Source: Hybos culiciformis (Eukaryota; Arthropoda; Insecta; Diptera; Hybotidae). From it: a stretch of DNA of 64,000 nt. Under the pieces are notes generated by a model that saw nothing but the letters and a program-made list of their open reading frames with translations, did not search any database and was not told where the DNA came from. Made by a program: the position numbers and the translations under genes. The DNA lies in contig OZ023273.1 in assembly GCA_964007475.1 (NCBI GenBank), forward strand, positions 44,083,525-44,147,524. The letters are read 5' to 3'. Shown here one piece after another: positions 26,701-36,494 of this stretch. The first letter of the stretch is position 1, and every line of letters begins with the position of its first letter.

Positions 26701-29700
26701 TTTTTTAATGCGCAACCTTCACGTAAATATTTTACTAATTCATGAACTTAGAGCTCCATAAAAAGTAGTCGGCTAAACAAGTTATCTTCTATCGACCCCA
26801 ATCATAAAAAAAACTTAATAAAAAACTAATGATGTCCTTGTATTGAAATCAGAACAATTTTTATGTCTCAAGAATTATGAGACTGATTTGGAAATATTTT
26901 ATTTGAAAGCACCAAAAGATGATCTGTTTGAAATTAACAGATTTCACATAAAATTTTTTGATAACTATTTTGCTCAAAATGTTTATAAAAACATACGTGT
27001 GCCGTGTACGCGCGGGGAAAGTTATACTTCGTATTCGTAATGTGGAAATAAAATAGAACAACAAGTACGTATTTCAGCTAATTTCACGACGCTCACACTG
27101 TTTACTTCGCTAATCGCTGCATAGCAAGAATACCACGCGCATGTGTTTGGGATCTACCGACTCACTCTCTTTCTCTCTACTCGCGCATGTGTTCGGCGTG
27201 GGTGTTTCGGAATTCAGAAATTTAATTTCGAAATGAAATAAATTTCGAATACTAATGTCATTGAAGAAACGTTTTGTCTCTGTCTCTGGAATAAAGTATG
27301 ATTAATATTAATAGTTCCTTTTTTGTAGTAAAGATAAAGAAAATTTGAAAAAATATGTCCTTTTAGTTTTAAATTTTTAATTCTATTTTTGGTTTATATT
27401 TAAAATATTTTTTTAGTTTTTATAAAAGCATTTAATTTAACATTGGAATGTATGGATGTGTGTATGTTGTGCATGCCTGATCAGACTCCGACGCCGACGA
27501 GTTTTTGGCTGCGGCGACGCGCTTAGAAAAAAAACTCAGCGGCGTGCGCGTTACCGGCGTGCTAAAAAAAAAGCAAAAAAAAAAAAAAAAGAAAGCAAAA
27601 AAAAAAAAAAAAAAAAACGAAAAAAAAAAAAAAAAACGAAAAAAAAGAAAAAAAAAACGAAAAAAAAAAAAAAAAAAAACGAAAAAAAGAAAATTAACCA
27701 AAAAAATATTAGAAAAATTTTTAGCACGCCGATACAAAATATAAAAATGCGGCGCAAGGCGTACGCACTGAAATCTCGAAAAAAATGTTTTGCGGCGGCG
27801 AACAAAAAAATGGTTTGCGGCGGTCAGCGCACGGCGTATTTTCCTTGTCGGCGTCGGAGTCTGTGCCTGATTAAAAAAAAGCCTTAAATTTTTTTCAATG
27901 CATTTGTGCAAAAATAAAAAAATAATAATAAAAATGTATTTGTGCGTTAAACGTTAAACTTTTTGCAAGTCGCATAAGAAGTATAACTTCAAAAAAAATT
28001 TTAACAAAACAGTAATTCTGTTTGGACGCAACAAAATTATCAAAAAAATACGATTTCTGGTTCACCGAAACAGACGAAAGTTATGAACATAAATTTAAAT
28101 TTTTGGAGTTTGTTATACACTTTTAATAACAAAAGGCTCAAAATTTTTGAAAGGGATATTCTTAAAAAGTGAAAGTATCCTTACAAACCAAAATAAAAGA
28201 ACAAAAAAAATAATTATTCCAATAATATAAAATAATGTGAGCATCGTCGGTCTCATGCAAAAATCTCGAAACTGCAAAAACATAGTTTTAGAAAATTGGT
28301 TTTGAATTTTTTTTTTCTTTTTTTGTAGTACGTTTTGGTACTTTTGGGAAAATAGAAATAGTCATTGCGGATAATTTATGAGAGCTTTCGACATGGAACA
28401 TATTCAAATTTTAGTTTTTTTATGATTTTTGTACAATATTAGGTCAAAACGGCCAAACTTACAGTTTCGTGCTTTTTGCACGAGACCGACGATATGTAAA
28501 TAAACATGAAATAAAATGAATTTATTAATGCTTTCAAATATAATTTTGTTTATTTACATTTATCTAACCCAATTTTTTTTTATAGAGAACAAATACTAGT
28601 AAACATCAAAATACAATTATAATAAAGGAAATATTTTGTTTATTTTTAAAAGCTTTATATAAAAAATATTTTAAAAGCTATAAAGCTCTCTCGTTATAGC
28701 GATATATTCTAAACAAAAATAAAAGCTTGGGGTCGGATCTAATTTTCTTTAACTGTTTTTATTCGAATTTTTTGTATGGGACTAGTTCCTCTATTTATAC
28801 TTCCTTTATGGTTTTACTAAACCTTCACATAAAAATGCTGAAAAAAATGTTGTATGAAGCTATAAATCTTTGTGCATTTTTAATCAATGGTTAGACTCAA
28901 CACAAAATTTTGTTTAGAATTAATTCGGGCAAAATGTTTTTCCAACCTAAGTATAGAAAATTACTACATTCGTTTCTTTTTGGAACAATAATAAAACACA
29001 AAAATAAAATTATTTATCAGTATAATTTTGTTTTGATGACTTTTGACTGCTAACAAAAATAAAAAATCTAAGGCAACATTTGTTTTCTATTTGAATGCCT
29101 GATTTGTGAGATACTATCGTGTATTATATATTTATTAAAAATTAAACCATCTTTATAATTATTAAAATGTAAAAATGTGCATTTGTACAAGTATAAATAA
29201 AACATTATTTCGATCTGATTAATTTTCAGAAAGAGAAGAGTATGAAAGAAGAATAGCCGATCCTATTGTTGGAGCTATTGGACAACTAGGAAGCTGGCAA
29301 ATATGGATGTGTCTATTGATATTTATGATGAAATTTCCAGTTGGTTGGCATCAATTAGCAACTGTATTTTTGGCACCAAATGCTCAATTCAAATGTGATC
29401 AGGCAGAAAATTTTACCAACGAATGTTCAGCTGATTGTGAGAGTGGAGTGATTTATGATACATCAATTTTCACGAACACAATAATTATGCAATACAATTT
29501 GGTTTGCGACCGTGCATTTTTGGCTGACTTGTCTCAAACGGTTTTTATGTTTGGTATTCTAGTTGGAAATGTATTGTTCGGCATGTGGTCCGATAAGTAA
29601 GTCTTTGAAGCTTAAATTTGAAGAATTTGAAAAATCTGTGATATTCGGCAGAAAATATATAAGTATTTTTAGGTGTATTTTATTTTGTCATATTTTTAAT

Positions 29701-31570
29701 TTCTTTGTAAAGAAAAGAAATATTACCTTTGTAATTGATTTAAATTTTTGGGATTATTGGAGAAAATAAAGAGATTCTTCTTATATGAATCTCCTTATGC
29801 TTCCGTTCCATTTCATTTCAGACAAAATTCTCCATCACCCCTTTTTTTATTTTTTTCATTGGGATTCCACACAAATTTTCTATTCCATCTCCCTTAAGAG
29901 CTACAGACATCTCATAAAAAAGAAGGGTCCCTCAAAAAACGTTTTTTTATTTTCTAAAGCTCTTCCCATAACATCATCTTCATATTTTCTCCTCCATAAA
30001 AACTCATCTTTTTTAACTTGATGTTCCAAATGTGAATTCAGTCAATTTAAGTCAAAAGAATGAAAAGTTATTTTAAAACATTTTCCTGTAAATTTTCGTG
30101 AACATAAAAAAATTGTGAAAACGTTTGCGCGAAACCTAAAAATTTTAGGAAACGTTTCGAGCCAACTAGCTGGATTCCACATTTGTTCTATGTTAATCTA
30201 CATTTTAGTATTGGTTATTTTTGTTATTTGATAAATTAAAAGTATTATAGAGTGTTTACAATGCATATATCGTATAAGGAAAATAGATTAATCATTGCGA
30301 TTAAAGTGAAATATACAACAAAAATTTATAAATTTAATTATTTTAGATCTGGAAGAAGACCACCTCTAGTTTTTTCAGTTATTATGCAGTTGTTTTGCGG
30401 AATTGGAATAGCATTCGCTCCATGGTTTTGGTTGTTTGTTACACTAAGATTTCTATTAGCGGTAGCAACTGGTGGCAGTATGTTAACTAGGTATGTTCGA
30501 AAATAAAAATATAATCCTAACTTATTTTTATTATATGGTGTAAAAAAGAAAAATCAATCATATTAATATCAAAAACAATTTTTTTAACTTTTAGTTTCTG
30601 CCTCGTTATGGAAATAGTTGGGCCGAAAAAACGGGAGATTATGTCAATTTTGTATCAAATTCCATTTAATCTGGGACATGCAAGTTTAGCTGCATTTGCA
30701 TACTTTTTACGGGATTGGACATGGTATCAATTGGCTATCTCAATACCATCAGTGCTTTTTATTTCGTATTACTGGCTGCTTCCAGAATCACCGAGATGGT
30801 TACTGGCAAACAAAAGAATAGAAAAAACCGTACAAATTTTAGAAAAAGCTGCTAATACTAATGATAGAAAAGTTAGTCATATTCGTAGTGATATTAGTGA
30901 ATATTTAAGACGAAAAGAAACAATCAAAACTGATTTAGATAGGAAAGGAACAGTTATAGATTTGCTTCGACATCCAAATTTAAGAGTAAAAACGCTTTGT
31001 ATGTGTTTTAATTGGTTTGTGTGTGGATTAGCCTATTTTGGAGTATCACAATACATTGGTAATGTAGGTGGAGATATTTTCGTTAACGTAGCAGTTTCAG
31101 GCGCCCTTGGTATACCTGGAACATTAATCTCCATACCTTTACTCAAATATTGGGGTAGAAAAAGAAGTTTGATTTCTTCAAATATTTTAGCTGGAGTATC
31201 GTTGTTAATTATAGCGGGGCTACCTAACGAAGAAAATTATTTGCCCGTTAAAATTATGTTGTCGTCAGCTGGTATTTTCGCAATGAGTGTTTCATTTCCA
31301 AATGTTTATGTATATTCTGGTGAAATTTACCCTACCGTTGTTCGGAATGCTGGGATGGGTATATCTTCTATGACAGCAAGGTTTGGTTCAATGATTGCAC
31401 CACAGGTTAGTTCCACTGCAAAGTATGGTTATTTTATTCCACCAATTATATTTGGACTTACACCTATTATTGGTGCAGCATTAGTATTATTTTTACCTGA
31501 AACAAAAGGTCAACCATTGCCCGAAACAATAGAAGATGGTGAAAATTTTGGGAAAAAACTCAAAAAATAA
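14672..31570 (+). CDS. Organic cation transporter-like protein, SLC22 family (copy 1, four exons)
   Basis: A predicted plasma-membrane major facilitator, probably carrying organic cations, carnitine or related solutes; the substrate cannot be told from sequence. Exons are 14672-14747, 29230-29596, 30347-30490 and 30595-31570. All introns are GT-AG, in phases 1, 2 and 2. The joined frame is 1563 nt (520 residues), close to the usual 520-560. TM1 begins near residue 50, followed by a Cys-rich extracellular loop with an NFT glycosylation site. The loop 2-3 signature GMWSDKSGRRPP spans 142-153 and is split by intron 2. PESPRWLL (259-266) follows TM6, GEIYPTVVRNAG spans 438-449, and the C-terminal PETKGQPLPET spans 497-507. 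Intron 1 is 14.5 kb and contains an antisense gene, several MITEs and the assembly gap. AATAAA overlaps the stop codon. Confidence 0.85.
14748..20877 (+). other. Intron 1 of transporter gene 1, 5' part
   Basis: AT-rich DNA without a recognised gene. A degenerate tandem array lies at about 18120-18480. A block of somewhat higher G+C at 16250-16520 contains TCATCG-type motifs but no clear boundary. The stretch ends in the run of N. Confidence 0.5.
18120..18480. repeat. Degenerate tandem array, about 100-bp period, four units
   Basis: The core CCCGAATCCTTGACATAAG recurs in variant form near 18134, 18236, 18334 and 18442, each followed by GGAGCTAAACAG-like sequence and preceded by a TTTTC-ATCGAAATC-like segment. 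The units are diverged. Resembling sequence continues to about 18830, ending in GATTTGAATCAAACGAACGG. No coding content is seen. Confidence 0.6.
20878..21077. other. Assembly gap, 200 N
   Basis: Exactly 200 undetermined bases inside intron 1 of transporter gene 1. The round number suggests a scaffold placeholder, so true length is unknown. Open frames drawn through the N run are meaningless. Confidence 0.98.
21634..21875. repeat. Two diverged tandem units of about 120 bp
   Basis: Each unit contains GCTGTTCG near its start, then ATAACTT-AAAACG-CTGG-CC-ATTTGG, and ends with AAGGTTTTTAGGG. A run of about 10 G lies between them. This CTGGGCCGATTTGG type of phrase is common in dispersed repeats of insect genomes, but I cannot name the family. 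Confidence 0.55.
21978..21983 (-). promoter_or_regulatory. Poly(A) signal of the homocysteine S-methyltransferase gene
   Basis: AATAAA on the minus strand, about 25 bases beyond the stop codon at 22008-22010, the usual spacing for an animal cleavage signal. Confidence 0.6.
22008..23170 (-). CDS. Homocysteine S-methyltransferase (four exons)
   Basis: A cytosolic enzyme that moves a methyl group from S-methylmethionine or S-adenosylmethionine to homocysteine, forming methionine. Minus-strand exons are 23170-23014, 22956-22589, 22523-22446 and 22385-22008, with introns of 57, 65 and 60 bp. The joined frame is 981 nt (326 residues), normal for the family. Residues 10-12 are the DGG of the barrel start. 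GTNC (Cys239) and GGCC (Cys305, Cys306) are the three zinc-binding cysteines known in this family. SIGPYGASLNDGSEY in exon 2 is also family-typical. Introns 1 and 2 are GT-AG, while intron 3 starts GCAAGT, a GC-AG intron. An acceptor-like TTTCCAG lies just upstream of the chosen ATG, so a 5' UTR or extra coding exon further up is possible. The gene sits antisense within intron 1 of transporter gene 1. Confidence 0.88.
23190..24290. other. Intronic AT-rich DNA upstream of the methyltransferase
   Basis: Probable promoter region of the antisense gene. No motif can be assigned. Short open frames here show no domain. Confidence 0.4.
24291..24981. mobile_element. piggyBac-type MITE, copy PB1 (with internal duplication)
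   Basis: Bounded on both sides by TTAA, with inverted termini TTAAGAGCCCTC and GAGGGCTCTTAA. The TTAA duplication and CCCT-type termini match non-autonomous piggyBac elements. The copy contains a tandem duplication of about 140 bp (roughly 24325-24460 and 24465-24600), which makes it longer than its sisters of about 540 bp. Confidence 0.75.
25010..25257 (+). repeat. Unit 1 segment homologous to 53335-53580
   Basis: GAGCACATACATTTTTATTA and the following 180 bases recur upstream of exon 2 in unit 2. The segment ends in a 33-bp sequence (25225-25257) that is repeated directly at about 28891-28923 on the far side of a 3.6 kb insertion. Confidence 0.75.
25610..26158. mobile_element. piggyBac-type MITE, copy PB2
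   Basis: TTAA at both ends and inverted termini GAGCCCTT and GAGGGCTC. Its interior matches PB1 in opposite orientation without the internal duplication. Landmarks are AAACGGCCGTGAAAAATGCG and the CCACTCTCCAGGGCTGGTGA region. Confidence 0.78.
27482..27863. mobile_element. hAT-type MITE, 382 bp, exact 8-bp target duplication
   Basis: The 17-bp inverted termini CAGACTCCGACGCCGAC and its exact complement bound a 382-bp element. The octamer TGCCTGAT stands immediately outside on both sides (27474-27481 and 27864-27871). An 8-bp duplication and CAG-type termini fit the hAT superfamily. The subterminal parts are G+C-rich, and the centre is over 100 bp of almost pure A with scattered G and C. Lysine- and phenylalanine-rich open frames here are composition artefacts. 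Confidence 0.85.
28243..28493. mobile_element. 251-bp MITE with 31-bp inverted termini
   Basis: ATCGTCGGTCTC and the following 20 bases are mirrored at the right end with about three mismatches. The target duplication cannot be fixed, so the superfamily is unknown. Confidence 0.7.
29230..29596 (+). CDS. Transporter gene 1, exon 2
   Basis: Acceptor TTTTCAG at 29223-29229 and donor GTAAGT at 29597. Encodes the end of the cytoplasmic N-terminus, TM1, the Cys-rich extracellular loop and TM2 up to the GMWSDK half of the loop 2-3 signature. The last codon is split AA|A. Confidence 0.9.
30347..30490 (+). CDS. Transporter gene 1, exon 3
   Basis: 144 nt starting SGRRPPLVF, which completes the loop 2-3 signature, then TM3 and the start of TM4. 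Acceptor TTTTAG and donor GTATGT. Intron 2 before it is 750 bp. Confidence 0.9.
   Translation: MWKKTTSSFFSYYAVVLRNWNSIRSMVLVVCYTKISISGSNWWQYVN
30595..31570 (+). CDS. Transporter gene 1, exon 4 (C-terminal two thirds)
   Basis: 976 nt from acceptor CTTTTAG to TAA. Encodes TM4 to TM12, including PESPRWLL, the large intracellular loop, and GEIYPTVVRNAG. Its last 320 residues differ from unit 2 at about 56 positions by my count (about 82% identity). AATAAA at 31569-31574 overlaps the stop. Confidence 0.92.
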
Positions 31571-31679
31571 TAAATTTATTAAATATGTTTGTTTATACAT
31601 ATTGTTTTAGAAAATATTAGAATCCTGCAGCAATAGAATAATAAGAAATTTTTAATGAAGGAAATAAGTCATTCCTTTC

Positions 31680-32594
31680 TAAAGGAGTGTCCACACATGC
31701 GTGAACGAACATGAAATTTCGTTATTCGCTTAGACATGACGCATGTGTGGACACAATATTCGTGTTAAAAAGTGATTATTCGTCATCCCTAAACGAACAT
31801 GAACATTTCCGCTACATGAGCAAAAATATTCGCCATTATATGAACATTTATATAAATTTGGTTATTTATAATTTTAACCTTAAATTTTGAAAAACATTTT
31901 TTTTTTATATTTTTGTGCATTTCTTTGTTTCAATGCGATTTTAAAATTAAAATCAATTAAAAGTAACCCTAGTGTCCAATTTCAAGAATGTCAATTTTGC
32001 GGACTACTCTTTTGTAATTTTAAATTTTAAATCATATTGAAAAAAAACAGATACCCAAAAATGGATAAGAAAATAATTTTTTTGATAATTAAAATTTAAA
32101 ATAATACTTAAAAATTAATTATAAACTAAAATTAAAATCAATTAAAAGTAGCTCTAGTGTTCAATTCCTTCTAAACTTCCTGTCCCCACTATCAAATCCA
32201 TACTTCTTTAAGTAGCTCTAGTGTTCAATTCCTTCTAAACTTCCTGTCCCCACTATCAAATCCATACTTCTTTAAGTATAAAAGGTATCCCACCTAGTTA
32301 TTTGGTTGCTATAATAAAAAAAAAATCCAAGAACGTCAATTTTAAAAACAGCAGCACCTTGAAGTTCTTTTTATTGATTATAATTAATTTAAAATTAAAG
32401 TTTATTTATATAAAATTTTTATATATTTTAGATGTTTAATAATTGGGCAACTAATATTTTTTCACATCAAATTTCATTTACGAACATTCTAAATCAAACT
32501 TATGTGTGGACAGCACTTTCATACACGAATATTCACACACGAAATTTCATCAACCAACAAAAAGTTCGCTCACGCATATGTGGATGCTCCTTAA
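31680..32594. mobile_element. Putative MITE in the 3' flank, older than the duplication
   Basis: AAGGAGTGTCCACACATGCG at the left is mirrored by CGCATATGTGGATGCTCCTT at the right, with a further run of similarity inside (CACACACGAAATTTC versus GAAATTTCG). The right end also occurs in unit 2 (near 57990-58013), where the left end and about 785 bp have been lost directly after the stop codon. The interior carries the 64-bp tandem duplication at 32148-32275. Confidence 0.55.
32148..32275. repeat. 64-bp sequence repeated twice in tandem
   Basis: GTAGCTCTAGTGTTCAATTC starts at 32148 and again at 32212, and the two 64-bp units appear identical, so the duplication is recent. Confidence 0.9.
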
Positions 32595-32800
32595 TACATG
32601 TAACACATGTAATACATGTATTTCCGGATTTATAATCCATGGTATGACAAAGAGTTTAGAATTTATCATTTTTTTTTAAGAAAGTCCTACTAAGTATAAA
32701 ATGATACACAAAATATAATTAGAAGGAGATTTGTTATGATTAAAAACAATATGTTACCCCCAGGTTAGACTGGATTTTTTTACTATCTTGATGAAGATAG

Positions 32801-34264
32801 TAGGGTAAAAGCACCAGTAACCGCCCACTTAAGGAATTTTCAGACTTTGACAACGCATAAAAAATCGTGCATAAGAGATATTGAATATATCTTTATATTA
32901 ATGGATAGCTAGAGCGATTCTCTATAATTAGTATTATCTGCTTATTTCATTTGAATTACGGTTTAAGGGAAAATTAGGTTTTTGTGAAAAAAGTCAATTT
33001 TTTCAGTAACCGCCCACTAAAATCTAGTATGCGCCCATATAAGTTCTAGTATCCGCCCATACAAATTTTGAAGAGAAATTGAAGTAAATTTAGCAAAAAA
33101 AAAAATGTCAATTCATTTTCAGTCTTTTTTAAATTTAAATACCTAATTATATTTATATTTATAAATAAATATACCTATAAAATGGAAGTAAATAAAATAA
33201 AATTATTAAATTTTGTCCTTAATTATTGTCTAACTTTAAGCTTTGCTTATACATTCACCACTTCATTATTCATTAAAAAAACATACAACGAAAATAGTAA
33301 AAAAAATTAGTGAAACTTGATTAGCTTTCTTTCTAATTAAATCCTCTGTTACTATCGCTCTCCATTTACTAATGAATTCAACCTCTCTGATTGCACGATT
33401 GGAATCCCGCCCAAAAAATTTTATCAACCACTGTGCGCTGGAAATTTTTGTTGCTGAATTTTTTCTCTGGATTTCCCTTTCAGCGGTGCTTTAATCAAGG
33501 AATAATCGTGCTGGGAAGATTCAAAAACAGAAATTTTGTCTTTGGTTTTTCTTTCCGAAGGTGTTAAAATCAAAGAAAAATCGTTCTGGGCGGACTAAAA
33601 AACATTAATTTTTCCTACTGAATGTTTTTCTCTGGTTTTTCTTTCCGGAGGTACTAAAATCAAGGAGAAATCATTCTGAGCGTAATCATAAACACAAATT
33701 TTTTCTATTGAATGTTGTTCTCTAATCGTTTTCCCTTTCGCAGGTCCAATAATCAAAGAAAAAGCGTACTGGGCGGGTTCAAAAACAACAATTTTCTCTA
33801 CTGTTTTTGTAACCGCCCATAGCGGGCGGTTATTGAAATTGTTGTAAAAAGTTGTTCCAGAAGACGCCCATCGTCTTTTTTATTATTAAAAATAAAAAAA
33901 AATATTTTTTTATTAAAAATCCATTTAAATAATATAATTTACTATTAAAAAAAAAAATAGTTACATGTGTATTTTTTTTTATTCATAAAAATTTAATTGA
34001 ATTAAAATTATGAATTCCTTAAACAAAATGAGACTTTTTTCACCGTTTTTAATTTTTGGTATTTCATCACAAACTTAAACCGATTTTTTTAAAATTCCAG
34101 TTGGACCTATGCAACCAAAATTTGCAAGAGTGTTGCTGAAAACCGAGCAGACAAATTTGTGCTTTGAAATAAGCAAAACACTTGATACTTTCCTTAATAT
34201 TTAAATATAAAGTTGAAAGTGGGCGGTTACTAGTACCGGGCGGGCTACTGGTGCATCTACCCTA
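32801..34264. mobile_element. Nested 1.46 kb element with TAGGGTA ends
   Basis: Termini TAGGGTAAAAGCACCAGTA and TACTGGTGCATCTACCCTA mirror each other, followed on both sides by ACCGCCCACTT. The motif CCGCCCA recurs four or more times (near 32820, 33007, 33032, 33054) and GGGCGG near the right end. A minisatellite fills part of the middle. No transposase frame is visible. The duplicated target may be TA, but this is not certain. Confidence 0.65.
33440..33800. repeat. Minisatellite, four units of about 80-95 bp
   Basis: Each unit reads approximately CTCTGGTTTTTCTTTCC-GGTG-TAAAATCAAGGA-AAATCGT-CTGGG, then AAAAACA-AATTTT. The units are diverged by point changes and small indels, so this is an old array. 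Confidence 0.7.
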
Positions 34265-34634
34265 GTTGAATGTATTGGTGAAATTTTATTACTTTATTAA
34301 TTGTCAATTTACTATCTTCTCTACTAGCAGGATTTAAATCAAGACAGTTGAGAAGATAGTTGACTGGATAGTCACAGTCAGAAAAAAAGAACAAATATTT
34401 TTTTTTTACTTTAACAATACAAAATTAAAAATTGTATACCTTGTTTTTTTTTTATCACTGTACTAAAAAAAAACAAAAAAATTTAATACAAAAAAATGAA
34501 AACATGATAAAAATCTTGATAGAAATCAGGATAGTAAAAAGACACTCAATCAACTATCTTCTTACAAACACAGATAAAAAACACATACAATGATCAGTTT
34601 ACTATCCAGTTTACTATCCAGTCTAATCTCTGCG

Positions 34635-35178
34635 TTACGAGCCTTGAATGTAAAATTTTAAATTTTTTTTCTGTTTTGCAGTTTTTTTTGTTTTATAGAA
34701 AATAAACGGCCGTGAAAAATGCGACAAAAATTGTATGAAAAACACTTCTACCAGAAAATCACAAAACTATATTTGAATTTGATTTCTGTGCAGAAACTGT
34801 AATTTATCAAAAAAATTAAAAAATTCTTAGAAATAAATGAAGTTAATTAAAAATTGTTTAGGAAATTAAAGAAGTTCAAAATTTCACTGGAGAGTGGTAT
34901 TTTAGCCCTGGAGAGTGGTATTTTAGCTTTATTTCGGCGGTTGAGATTTTTTAAATATCTTTTTCCTTTACTTCAGAATCCAAGCAAATGTGTTCAAGTT
35001 TTTTAAAGGCTCGTTTGGGCCAAAAAACTCAAAATTTAAAAAATCCTCACCTACCCTGGAGCCAGTTATATACTCTCTAACATATCAAAAAATCATTTCA
35101 GTCTAGATTGTAGTAACCCTACAATCAAAGCCAAACTAAGACCAATTTTTTGCAATTTTTCACAATGAGGGCTGTTAA
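34635..35178. mobile_element. piggyBac-type MITE, copy PB3
   Basis: Starts TTACGAGCC (mutated TTAA) and ends GAGGGCTGTTAA. It occupies the same site as PB5 in unit 2, so insertion predates the duplication. The bases after it (35179-35390) match the right half of PB5 rather than PB3, so unit 1 holds a rearranged double copy. Confidence 0.72.
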
Positions 35179-35880
35179 TGAAATTAATTTAAAATTCTTT
35201 AGAAAGAAAAAAAGAAATTCAAAATTCCACGTCCAGTCCTGGAGAGTGAAATTTTTTTCTGCATTTAATTTTTTTTTATCTGCTTCCTTTACTTTACAAT
35301 CTCAGCAAATAAGTTCAAGTTTTTCAAAGGTCGATTTGAGCCAAAAAAAACTCAAAATTAAAAAAATCCAGCACATTCATTATTACAGAATGAATCATTT
35401 TAATTTCGTTAGTTATTAATTAAACTCAAGAGCTAAAAAGAAGATATTTTTATATAATTTTAATCAAATAAAATTTGATAAACCGAAGAATCTAAATGTC
35501 TTTTAGTCATTATTATAGACTTAATAAAAATTGTAAGGTACACACCCTTAAATATTTCAAATTCACCTCTCGTTGAAAGGGCATATTCATAGCTTGGATC
35601 CACTTTGCGATTTATTTTCATCCTTAGGAAAACTGAAAACCTTTTTTTTTTAGTTTTGATTTGAATTGATTTTGCATCCAGGGATAATACAACCTTTTGG
35701 CATTATAATGACCCAAAATAAAATTATTAAAATTAATTACATCAACTTAAAAAACATAAATTTTATACATTTTATTCATTGCATTCGAACAAAAACTATT
35801 GTTAAAATGATTATTGTCAAGAAATTTTTATTAATCTAGTTTGTATGATTCAAATTTATGCTTAAAAGTTATTAATTGAA
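35179..35880. repeat. 3' end of duplication unit 1
   Basis: 35179-35420 matches the right part of PB5 and its flank in unit 2 (60334-60600). It supplies the uninterrupted site CCACGTCCAGTCCTGG (35227-35242) for the element at 58425. 35667-35878, starting TTGAATTGATTTTGCATCCA, matches 63118-63320. After this the units no longer match. Confidence 0.75.
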
Positions 35881-35956
35881 ACAAAGTAATTTATAATGAA
35901 CTTATGTATATCAGAAATCTTGTGTATGTGTTTATAAATATTAAATTTATTATCTC

Positions 35957-36494
35957 TTAAGAGCCCTCCATTTGAAATTCTGTTTTCTATTTTTGCAGTT
36001 TTTTTTTGTTTTATTTTACAGAAAATAAACGGCCGTGAAAAATGTGACAAAAATTGTACGAAAAACCCCTCTACCAGAAAAACACAAAACTATATTTGAA
36101 TTTGATTTCTGTGCAGAAACTGTAATTTATCAAAAAAATTAAAAAATTCTTAGAAATAAATGAAATTAATTAAAAATTGTTTAGGAAATTAAAGAAATTC
36201 AAAATTTCACGTCACCAGCTCTGGAGAGTGGTATTTTAGTTTTATTTCTGCGTCTGAGATTTTTTATTATCTTTTTCCTTTACTTCAGAATCCAAGCAAA
36301 TGTGTTCAAGTTTTTTAAAGGCTCGTTTGGGCCAAAAAACTCAAAATTTAAAAAATCCGCCTCACCTACCCTGGAGCCAGTTATATACTCTCTAACATAT
36401 CAAAAAAATCACTTCAGTCTTGATTGTACTAACCCTACAATCAAAGCCAAACTAAGACCAATTTTTTGCAATTTTTCACAAGGAGGGCTTTTAA
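35957..36494. mobile_element. piggyBac-type MITE, copy PB4
   Basis: 538 bp between TTAA sites, with termini GAGCCCTCC and GGAGGGCTT. The interior is collinear with PB2. It lies in the spacer between the two duplication units. Confidence 0.78.

Larger units (their letters stand above)
25258..28890. mobile_element. 3.6 kb insertion with inverted ends and 33-bp flanking direct repeats
   Basis: The sequence TTAGACTCAACACAAAATTT, within a 33-bp block, stands at 25225 and again at 28891, but only once in unit 2 (near 53547), so everything between is extra in unit 1. Its two ends are inverted copies of each other: GCTTCATACAACATT at about 25288 mirrors AATGTTGTATGAAGC near 28846, extending for about 100 bp, with the left arm carrying about 60 additional bases. 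Nested inside are a piggyBac-type MITE, a hAT-type MITE and a 251-bp MITE. No transposase is present. A 33-bp target duplication is abnormally long, so the mechanism is open. Confidence 0.6.
32758..34633. mobile_element. 1.88 kb insertion with inverted ends, absent from unit 2
   Basis: GGTTAGACTGGAT near the left end mirrors ATCCAGTCTAATC near the right end, and TACTATC motifs recur inside both ends. GTTAC flanks it on both sides (32753-32757 and 34634-34638), while unit 2 has a single GTTAC at the same place (58199-58203), so the insertion followed the duplication. A 3-bp TTA duplication, as in PIF/Harbinger elements, or a 5-bp one would both fit. A second element lies nested inside at 32801-34264. 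Confidence 0.7.

Noticed and set aside
27432..27911. Open frames of 79-159 codons rich in Lys or Phe on both strands
   Set aside because: They are translations of the A-only core of a hAT-type MITE; low-complexity composition explains them.
29563..30021. Two + strand frames of 68 and 78 codons after exon 2 of gene 1
   Set aside because: They lie in intron 2, have no domain and are not conserved in copy 2.
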